A stretch of DNA of 12,409 nt from UBA9715 sp045629845 (GTDB taxonomy: Bacteria; Actinomycetota; Coriobacteriia; Coriobacteriales; Eggerthellaceae). Every line of letters starts with the position of its first letter. Within the stretch, counting starts at the first letter, position 1. The notes beneath the pieces were generated by a model, which searched no databases, had not been told where the DNA came from, and was given only the letters and a program-made list of their open reading frames with translations. The stretch spans positions 1 through 12,409 of the forward strand of contig JAZQRZ010000032.1 of NCBI GenBank assembly GCA_045629845.1. Direction: 5' to 3'. Shown here in pieces: positions 6,623 to 12,409 of this stretch. A program made the position numbers and the translations under genes.

Positions 6623-6644
6623 TAGGTAAACACCTAGCTTAGGT
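6623..6644 (+). promoter_or_regulatory. Three alternating TAGGT/ACCTA half-sites
   Basis: TAGGT (6623-6627), ACCTA (6632-6636) and TAGGT (6640-6644) alternate in orientation, so the middle element can form a dyad with either neighbour. They abut the conserved motif on its promoter side. The arrangement could be a cooperative operator or alternative small hairpins. Operon A does not show the same arrangement. Confidence 0.45.
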
Positions 6645-6720
6645 AGATGGCGAATGAGGCTGTCTAGCATACCTTTCCTTTAGGGCTTTGCAAAAAAGCA
6701 AGATGAGGAGGGTTTAGCTT

Positions 6721-9219
6721 ATGGTCAATTATCAGGAGTTCCTAGACAGCATTGACCGCAAGGCGTATCACGAAGGAGAGTGGCAGTGGGAAGAGGATGG
6801 TTATACCGTCACGCGTACGTATAACTATTCTGCCCCTGGTTGTCATGATTCGTGTGGCGTCTTGCTCTACGTCAAGGACGGAAAACTCGAAAGGGTTGAA
6901 GGCGATCCGCTTGATCCGTACGCAAACGGTAAGTTGTGTATGCGCTGTCTCGACCTTACAGAGATGGTCAATAACGACAAGCGATTGAAGTACCCCATGA
7001 AGCGAGTTGGCGAACGTGGAGAAGGTAAGTGGGAGCGTATTTCTTGGGATGAAGCTCTCGATATGATTGAGGACTACATTAAGACCGAAATTGATGAAAA
7101 GGGACTAGGTCGAGAATCGATTTTGGTTGGCCATGGCACTGGTCGCAATATTAATTGGCAAGTGCCTTTTATTGCAGGTGCTTGTTTTAGGACCGCCAAC
7201 GTGGGCGGCATTTATTTTTCTGGATGGTGGTGCTACATGCCTCGCGTATGCGGTGCTGCTGGACCGTTGGGTGACTATCCAATTGTCGACGCATCAGAAA
7301 CATTGCCTGATCGCTATGCGAATCCTGACTGGCAGCCACCTGAGGTCCTTGTTGTCTGGGGCAATGAACCGTTAAAGTCGAACGGTGATGGTTATCTTGG
7401 TCATTGGCTGAATGTATGCGTCCAGATGGGAACCAAAATCATCTCAATTGACCCCGTTCTTACTTGGTGGGGTGCTCGTGCTGATTATTGGCTTCGCCCG
7501 CATCCTGGAACTGATGCGGCTTTGTCCTTAGCGTGGCTTAATGTAATTACGCAAGAAGACCTTATTGATCATGAATTCGTTGAACGCTGGTGCGCATATT
7601 ACGATGAGTTAAAAGAGCACGTAGCTCAATTTACGCCTGAGTGGGCATCTGAAATCACCACCATTCCTGTTGAGGATATTGTTGGGTCAGCTCGGCTGTA
7701 TGCAAATGCCGAACGTGGCGCTATTCAGTGGGGACTTGTCTTTGATGCGGGCACGTCGTCAGCAATGCATTGGACCGAAGCTGTTTGTGATCTTATGGCT
7801 ATTTGTGGCAACATTGAGAAGCCAGGGACCCATGTTCTTGTGCACAATTCCTACGATATTAATGCTGGTTATTCGTCAGTTGACCTTTACGCGGACCCAA
7901 TTGCTTATCAGCGTAAATTCCGTAAATGGATGGTCGGTGACGAGGGTCTTGATTTCGTAGGTATGTCAAATTGTGATGCTATGGCTTCTGTTCTTGAAGC
8001 TGGCAAAATTCCTGCAACAGGCGACCCCTATGAAATTAAGATGCTTTGGGCTCAGAGTTGCAATGCGTTTTCAGGACATGAGGGCGCTGCACCGCGTGCA
8101 TACAAATATATGAAAGAGATTCCTTTTATAGTGTATGCAGATCCTTTTATTACTCCGACAATGACCGCCATCGCAGACCTTATTCTGCCGGTAGCTATGT
8201 CAGTTGAGCGTGATTCTGCTCGTACGTGGTGGACGCCTCTGCGCGCGATGAAGAAGGTATCAAGTTTCTACGAGGCAAAATCTGACGAAGAGATTGCTCT
8301 TATGTTGGGTAAGCGGCTTAATCCCGAACTGTTTGTACGCTGGGATTCTACCGAAGACTTTATCAACGATTACTTGCTTACTGACTTGGCGGTTGTCGGT
8401 GAAGATGGCAAGGTGAAGAAAGCGAATTTCTCAGCTGCAACCGATGAAGATTGGGGTCATACATCGGTTACTGATGAAGATGTTTCTATTAAGACGAAAT
8501 GTCCGTTTACGTTTAAACAGCTTGTAGAAGATGTCCAGGGTCATTCGTATGATCCGTGGAACGCTACGTACAACAAGCATGAGAAGGGCTTGTTGCGCCC
8601 TGATGGTGGAGTTGGTTTTAATACCCCGTCTGGTCGAATTGAATTGATTCCGAGCATCTTTACGTCATGGGGGATTCCTCCTTATCCGGTCTATACGCCG
8701 GCACCAGAAACATGGGAGACAACGCCTGAAATCATGGAAGAATTACCTTTCTATATGATAAGCGGGGCGCGTTCTTATGAGTTTTTCCATACTGAACATC
8801 GTCAAGCTGAAACCATGCGTGAATTCCACCCCGAACCTCTTGTTAAGGTTTCGCCAAAAACTGCCGCAGATTATGATCTTCGCGATGGTGATTGGCTTTG
8901 GATGGAAAACCATGAAGGTCGCTGCATTCAAAAGGTACAGGTTTTCGAGGGAATTCCTGATGATTGTGTTTCTGCTGAACATGGTTGGTGGAAGCCTGAA
9001 GCAGAGGCAGCAGCGCCAGTGTTGAATCACTGCTTTGACTACAACCCCAATAATCTAACGCGCAATTTTCAAGCGGGGCCAGGCGGTATCGGTTCTCCGA
9101 TTAAGTGCACTCGTTGTCGCATTTATAAGGCGACGCCCGAAAACAGCGAAGTTATGCCGGGTGAGCAAATCGTTAATCGCGGCGGTTGGCGCGATGATTA
9201 TCAGCCTAATCAGCCGTAA
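6721..9219 (+). CDS. Molybdopterin-dependent oxidoreductase large subunit (DMSO-reductase family), operon B
   Basis: This 832-residue protein is a homologue of the operon-A large subunit. Both share an EEDGxTVTRT opening, a GCH...CG Fe-S region, GAIQWGL (333-339), HTEHRQ (690-695) and a WWKPE/WWFPE motif (756-760 here). The Fe-S cysteines are Cys41, 45, 73 and 76. Cys171, in GWWCYMPR, is the likely Mo ligand, aligned with Cys178 of the first enzyme. An insert rich in acidic and Lys residues, roughly 555-615, accounts for most of its extra length. There is no Tat signal, so it should be cytoplasmic. The ribosome site is GAGGAGGG (6705-6712). It is followed by its own Fe-S partner and two MFS carriers. 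Divergence throughout, including active-site surroundings, suggests a different substrate. Dehydroxylase-like chemistry is a reasonable guess and not proven. Confidence 0.93.
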   Translation: MVNYQEFLDSIDRKAYHEGEWQWEEDGYTVTRTYNYSAPGCHDSCGVLLYVKDGKLERVEGDPLDPYANGKLCMRCLDLTEMVNNDKRLKYPMKRVGERGEGKWERISWDEALDMIEDYIKTEIDEKGLGRESILVGHGTGRNINWQVPFIAGACFRTANVGGIYFSGWWCYMPRVCGAAGPLGDYPIVDASETLPDRYANPDWQPPEVLVVWGNEPLKSNGDGYLGHWLNVCVQMGTKIISIDPVLTWWGARADYWLRPHPGTDAALSLAWLNVITQEDLIDHEFVERWCAYYDELKEHVAQFTPEWASEITTIPVEDIVGSARLYANAERGAIQWGLVFDAGTSSAMHWTEAVCDLMAICGNIEKPGTHVLVHNSYDINAGYSSVDLYADPIAYQRKFRKWMVGDEGLDFVGMSNCDAMASVLEAGKIPATGDPYEIKMLWAQSCNAFSGHEGAAPRAYKYMKEIPFIVYADPFITPTMTAIADLILPVAMSVERDSARTWWTPLRAMKKVSSFYEAKSDEEIALMLGKRLNPELFVRWDSTEDFINDYLLTDLAVVGEDGKVKKANFSAATDEDWGHTSVTDEDVSIKTKCPFTFKQLVEDVQGHSYDPWNATYNKHEKGLLRPDGGVGFNTPSGRIELIPSIFTSWGIPPYPVYTPAPETWETTPEIMEELPFYMISGARSYEFFHTEHRQAETMREFHPEPLVKVSPKTAADYDLRDGDWLWMENHEGRCIQKVQVFEGIPDDCVSAEHGWWKPEAEAAAPVLNHCFDYNPNNLTRNFQAGPGGIGSPIKCTRCRIYKATPENSEVMPGEQIVNRGGWRDDYQPNQP

Positions 9220-9286
9220 TTGAGACTTGTTTAGCTAGTGATGCAAATTAGGTATGAGTGACTAATACCAAGAGGAGTGAATTGTA

Positions 9287-9640
9287 ATGACCAAAGGAAT
9301 TCTTATTAATTATGAATATTGCACTGGCTGCCATTCATGCGAGGTGGCCTGCAAAAAGCATTTAGGGTTAGACAAGGGGGAATTCGGCATAAAGCTTTCC
9401 GAAACAGGCCCCTATCAGTATCAAACAGGAGACCTGGCAGGTAAGTGGGAATGGGCTTGGAATCCTGTAATTACGAAGGCTTGTGACATGTGCGAAGACC
9501 GTGTTGCTGAAGGAAAGATGCCCATGTGTGTTCAGCATTGCCAAGCTTGGTGTATGTATCACGGCGAACTAGAAGATCTGGTTAAAAAGATGGATGGCAA
9601 GACTCGTTGGGCTTTGTATACACAAGGGGAAAACAAGTAA
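9287..9640 (+). CDS. 4Fe-4S ferredoxin-type electron-transfer subunit, operon B
   Basis: This is a 117-residue iron-sulfur protein. Cys12, 15, 18 and 22 (YCTGCHSCEVAC) and Cys66, 69, 81 and 85 (CDMCEDRVAEGKMPMCVQHC) support two [4Fe-4S] clusters. An additional Cys89 follows closely. It is homologous to the operon-A small subunit but ends shortly after the second cluster motif, without the 50-residue tail. It should transfer electrons to the preceding large subunit in the cytoplasm. The ATG has a good ribosome site, AGAGGAG (9271-9277). The gene lies 67 bases after the large subunit with no terminator recognised, so the two are co-transcribed. Confidence 0.91.
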   Translation: MTKGILINYEYCTGCHSCEVACKKHLGLDKGEFGIKLSETGPYQYQTGDLAGKWEWAWNPVITKACDMCEDRVAEGKMPMCVQHCQAWCMYHGELEDLVKKMDGKTRWALYTQGENK

Positions 9641-9643
9641 GAA

Positions 9644-9663
9644 GCGCTGATGCCTTTTAGCGC
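9644..9663 (+). other. Small hairpin before the first MFS gene
   Basis: GCGCT (9644-9648) pairs with AGCGC (9659-9663) around a 10-base loop. The stem ends just before the AAGGAGGG ribosome site (9669-9676). It is too short to call a terminator; it may mark a processing or attenuation point. Confidence 0.3.
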
Positions 9664-9682
9664 AGACTAAGGAGGGTTTCAA

Positions 9683-11032
9683 ATGGATAAGGCTTTAATT
9701 GCAAAGAGCAAGAAACGAGCAATGCTTGTCTTCGTTGGTTGTTGTCTGATGCAGATGTGCGCCCTTGGAACCGTGCTCAATTCGTCATCGGCGTATTTTG
9801 CCTATGTTCCAGCCATGGTTGCTCCTGATAATCCGATGTACATCGTGACTTTCTCGACGTGGATTACTTTTTATGGCATTGCGGCTTTGGTGGGTACGTT
9901 TTTAGCAGGCATTCTTATTCCGAAGTTTGGTGCAAAGCTGGTGCTATCCGTAGACATTATCGTATCCGCACTTGTCATGTTTGCATTTACATTCATGACG
10001 CCAGAATGGACTGCAATGCACTTTATCGTACTTGGTGTGATACTTGGTTTGTTTGGTGGTCAGTACTTTATCTATGCCTGCCCAGTACTTATTGGTGCAT
10101 GGTTTGGCAAAAAGGTTATGGGCCGCTACCTAGGTATTGCTAATTTGTTTTCTGGCATCGGCGGTGCTCTTTGGCCTCAGATTTTTACTCAGGTTTTCGT
10201 AAATGCCTCCTGGCAGTCTGTGTACTATCTGAACGCTATTCTTATTCTGCTACTGCTTGCCTTCTCGCTCACGGTGTTTTCAGTGCATCCTGAGAAACAT
10301 GGTTTGATTCAGTACAACGGCGACAACCCTGCTGATTACGCGGTTGATGAAAGTGCTAATACCGCAGTTTCTGGTGTGCCTCTTAAATTCTGCATTAGTA
10401 GTGCAGTGTTCTGGATTCTGTTCTTCGCAGCTATGCTGTGCGCTTTCCCGGGCAGCTACAATTCTTATCTCCAGGCTAACGCCCTTGAGGTACTTGGTCC
10501 GGGCAATGATGCATTTGCTGCATCCATCATGATTTATCTGCAGCTTGGCTATATCATTGCGTCGGGTCTTGGCGGTTTCTTTATTGATAAGTTTGGCATC
10601 AAGCTGTACTCCATTCTGATTCTTGTTATTACGATTATTACGTTTGCTCTGTGGTCGTTCGTTAGTGCACCTGCTGCAATGGTTGCTACAGCGTTCTTCT
10701 TTGGTATGAATAATGCCGCCGTCACCATCATGGTGCCTATGCTTGTTCGCCATCACTTTGGGCAAAAGGCTTACGACAAGGTTCTTTCGTACTGCATGAT
10801 GGCCATTGGTCTTATGGGCTCGATGGGTGCTCCTGTCATCGCCTTCGTTTTTGCAACCGCTGGATCTTATAGTAATGCGTTCCTTATCGGAGCTGTTGTT
10901 GCTGCTGTTGACCTTGTGCTCGTATTGTTGTCGTTCGTACCAGTTAAGAAGTTGCATGCGGCGCATTGGGAGGGTGTCGAAGAAGTCGAGACTGAGCGTC
11001 ATATAGAACTCGAAGAAGCGAAAGCTGCATAA
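9683..11032 (+). CDS. MFS transporter (oxalate/formate antiporter-like), first of pair
   Basis: This 449-residue major facilitator has about twelve membrane helices in two halves, separated by a polar central loop (about 205-235). A motif-A-like turn follows helix 2 (GILIPKFGAKL), and a second one is GGFFIDKFGIKL in the C-terminal half. The second-half segment FFFGMNNAAVTIMVPMLVRHHFG is repeated in similar form in the next gene, so the two carriers are related. The C-terminus ends in an acidic, cytoplasmic tail. Location in the operon with a cytoplasmic enzyme suggests import of its substrate or exchange of substrate for product. The transported compound cannot be named. The ribosome site AAGGAGGG is strong. 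Confidence 0.88.
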   Translation: MDKALIAKSKKRAMLVFVGCCLMQMCALGTVLNSSSAYFAYVPAMVAPDNPMYIVTFSTWITFYGIAALVGTFLAGILIPKFGAKLVLSVDIIVSALVMFAFTFMTPEWTAMHFIVLGVILGLFGGQYFIYACPVLIGAWFGKKVMGRYLGIANLFSGIGGALWPQIFTQVFVNASWQSVYYLNAILILLLLAFSLTVFSVHPEKHGLIQYNGDNPADYAVDESANTAVSGVPLKFCISSAVFWILFFAAMLCAFPGSYNSYLQANALEVLGPGNDAFAASIMIYLQLGYIIASGLGGFFIDKFGIKLYSILILVITIITFALWSFVSAPAAMVATAFFFGMNNAAVTIMVPMLVRHHFGQKAYDKVLSYCMMAIGLMGSMGAPVIAFVFATAGSYSNAFLIGAVVAAVDLVLVLLSFVPVKKLHAAHWEGVEEVETERHIELEEAKAA

Positions 11033-11043
11033 CGTTGCATAAT

Positions 11044-11070
11044 CGGGCGCTCCCTGTTGTGGGGCGCCCG
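11044..11070 (+). other. GC-rich hairpin between the two MFS genes
   Basis: CGGGCGC plus CCC (11044-11054, with one bulged T at 11051) pairs with GGG plus GCGCCCG (11061-11070) around the loop TGTTGT. It is a very stable stem of about ten pairs. No T-run follows, so full termination is unlikely. It may stabilise the upstream message or reduce expression of the second carrier. Confidence 0.65.
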
Positions 11071-11086
11071 GTCGAAGGGGGCGACC
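11070..11086 (+). promoter_or_regulatory. Ribosome site in the loop of a small hairpin before the second MFS gene
   Basis: GGTCG (11070-11074) and CGACC (11082-11086) pair, leaving the ribosome site AAGGGGG (11075-11081) as the loop. The stem abuts the ATG at 11087. It shares one base with the stronger upstream hairpin, so the two structures may compete. This site also decides the start codon. Confidence 0.5.
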
Positions 11087-12346
11087 ATGCATACGGAGCA
11101 ACAAAAACCGAAGGGGAAGATATTCTACGGCTGGTGGATAGTCGTTGGATGTTGTTTCCTTCAAGCGTTTGGCTTGGGAAACATGATGAATGCAGCAGGC
11201 ATTTTTTATATGCCGGTTTGTGAGGATTTAGGTATTGGTCTTGGACCGCTGGCGTTGTATTTAACGGTGTATTTCTTTGTGACGACATTTTCATACCCGC
11301 TTGTTGCAAAGATTTTACCCACAAAGAATATCAATGTCGTATTAACGGTTGCTTTCCTAGCTTTATGCGCGGGGCAGGCGTTGATGGGTACCTATACCGA
11401 AGCGTGGCATTGGTATATATCTGGCGCTATTTATGGTTTTGCAGGAGCGTTCATTTTTGTCGTACCTGCAACAACGCTTATTCAGAATTGGTTTCATAAA
11501 CGTCGTGGCCTTGCGCTTGGTATTACTCAGTGTATGTCAGGCATTGGTGGCGCGGTGTTTCCTGTTGTTGGCACAGCGCTAATCGGGATGGTTGGTTGGC
11601 GTTGGACTTATGTCATCTTTGCTGTGGTTAGCGCTATCGTTGTTATTCCGTGGACAGCTAAGGTGTTCAAATTTAAGCCAGCAGACATGGGGTTGCTTCC
11701 TTATGGTTATGACGAGAGCGTTGATGCGGGTGACGTTGATCATGTGTATCCAGGTGTGCCTTCCAAGAAAATGATTGGTACGCTGGCATTTTGGTGTGTC
11801 TTTTTCTATGGCGGCGTCGAAGCGCTTATGTCGGGCTACAACACAAACATTCCTGGATACGCTATTTCTATTGGTCTTGGCGACATGTTTGGATCGTATA
11901 TGTTGTCGCTTGCTCAGCTTGGGTATGTCTTTGCAACCATTTTTATTGGATGGCTTGTTGACCGTATAGGAGCAAGAATACCGACGTACCTAACTTTGGT
12001 TATTACAGGATTGGCTCTTGTCGGATTTGGTGTATTTAGAACAGAGGTACCTCTTGCTGTGACGGCGTTTTTGTTTGGTATGAATTCGGTAATCATTACG
12101 ATTTCGGTGCCAACGATTATTTCTGATCTCTTTGGAAAGAAAGACTACGCTCAGAAGTTGTCGTATATGCGCATGTCAGGTTGCTTTGCTGCGTTTGGCT
12201 CGAGCGCAATTGGCTTTGTGTATGACGCGACTGGGCGTTTCGATATTTCGTTTTTTGCAGGCGTAGGCATTATTGCTGTTTCCCTCATCCTAGTAACAAT
12301 TGCTTATACCCAGAAGAAGAAAATGTTTGCTCTCTGGGAAGACTGA
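11087..12346 (+). CDS. MFS transporter (oxalate/formate antiporter-like), second of pair
   Basis: This 419-residue carrier has about twelve membrane helices. It opens with a short polar segment and FYGWWIVVGCCFLQAFGLG, typical of the oxalate/formate antiporter and monocarboxylate-carrier-like MFS families. The loop NWFHKRRGLALGI after helix 4 is also typical, and GWLVDRIGARI is a clear motif A in the second half. The start ATG at 11087 follows AAGGGGG by five bases; an in-frame TTG at 11057 lies inside a hairpin and is rejected. Two related carriers side by side could serve two substrates or form a heteromeric or import/export pair. It is probably expressed from the operon-B message. Confidence 0.88.
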   Translation: MHTEQQKPKGKIFYGWWIVVGCCFLQAFGLGNMMNAAGIFYMPVCEDLGIGLGPLALYLTVYFFVTTFSYPLVAKILPTKNINVVLTVAFLALCAGQALMGTYTEAWHWYISGAIYGFAGAFIFVVPATTLIQNWFHKRRGLALGITQCMSGIGGAVFPVVGTALIGMVGWRWTYVIFAVVSAIVVIPWTAKVFKFKPADMGLLPYGYDESVDAGDVDHVYPGVPSKKMIGTLAFWCVFFYGGVEALMSGYNTNIPGYAISIGLGDMFGSYMLSLAQLGYVFATIFIGWLVDRIGARIPTYLTLVITGLALVGFGVFRTEVPLAVTAFLFGMNSVIITISVPTIISDLFGKKDYAQKLSYMRMSGCFAAFGSSAIGFVYDATGRFDISFFAGVGIIAVSLILVTIAYTQKKKMFALWED

Positions 12347-12392
12347 TGAGGACTTTTGTCGTTGCAGTCTAAGAAGAAAAGGAAGTCAAATA

Positions 12393-12409
12393 ATGGCTGA
12401 TTATCAAGA
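12393..12409 (+). CDS. Start of a further gene, cut by the window end
   Basis: An ATG follows AGGAAG (12380-12385) at a good distance and opens MADYQ. It lies 46 bases after the second MFS gene in the same direction, so it probably continues operon B. The opening resembles MVNYQ of the operon-B large subunit, hinting at another molybdoenzyme, but five residues are too few to identify it. Confidence 0.5.

Larger units (their letters stand above)
6598..6663 (+). promoter_or_regulatory. 11-bp inverted repeat bracketing the operon-B promoter region
   Basis: ACAGCCTCATT (6598-6608) and AATGAGGCTGT (6653-6663) are perfect reverse complements 44 bp apart. The left arm overlaps the start of the conserved 22-bp motif. 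The spacing is too long for a normal terminator, so paired operator sites are more likely. A degraded counterpart of the right arm (AATGATAGCT, 120-129) lies before operon A. Confidence 0.6.

Noticed and set aside
10280..11164. A 294-codon open frame on the minus strand opposite the first MFS gene
   Set aside because: It is polar, low in recognisable structure and lies opposite a convincing twelve-helix transporter.

Overview
The window is 12.4 kb of a dense bacterial chromosome region with every gene on the + strand. It holds two parallel molybdopterin (DMSO-reductase family) enzyme systems, a membrane-anchored LuxR-type regulator between them, and an unusual set of small accessory genes. 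The combination points to an anaerobic, respiration-rich actinobacterium of the Coriobacteriia/Eggerthellaceae type: soluble two-subunit molybdoenzymes without Tat signals, 8-Cys ferredoxin-like partners, twelve-helix LuxR regulators and OFA/MCT-like MFS carriers. The base composition looks intermediate by eye, not strongly GC-rich, so the genus is left open.

Layout. 1-189: promoter/leader of operon A with a 12-bp direct repeat and a conserved 22-bp motif. 190-3597: operon A, a catalytic large subunit (791 aa), a small 2x[4Fe-4S] subunit (162 aa) and an SlyD-like FKBP prolyl isomerase. 3642-4976: two paralogous Cys-rich zinc-ribbon microproteins flanking a stand-alone DnaA/Hda-like ATPase. 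5111-6553: a 12-TM protein with a C-terminal LuxR DNA-binding domain. 6554-6720: promoter of operon B, with a second copy of the 22-bp motif (20/22 identical), an 11-bp inverted repeat and three alternating TAGGT/ACCTA half-sites. 6721-12346: operon B, a second large subunit (832 aa), a second small Fe-S subunit (117 aa) and two MFS carriers. The window ends 17 nt into a further gene starting MADYQ, which resembles the MVNYQ start of the operon-B large subunit.

How the genes could work together (inference). Both enzyme pairs look cytoplasmic: neither large subunit has a twin-arginine signal and neither cluster has a membrane anchor. The small Fe-S proteins would carry electrons to the large subunits, and the MFS proteins would import the substrate or exchange it for product. 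Related gut Coriobacteriia enzymes include catechol dehydroxylases, and the same broad group contains acetylene hydratase and pyrogallol transhydroxylase. The sequence alone does not fix the substrate. The LuxR protein is the obvious candidate to read the shared upstream motif and coordinate both operons. No TorD/DmsD-type chaperone is present; the FKBP, the ATPase and the zinc-ribbon pair may form a maturation or regulatory module. That module is the least explained part of the window.

No tRNA, rRNA, CRISPR array, insertion sequence or phage gene was recognised. No gene-free stretch exceeds 300 bases.
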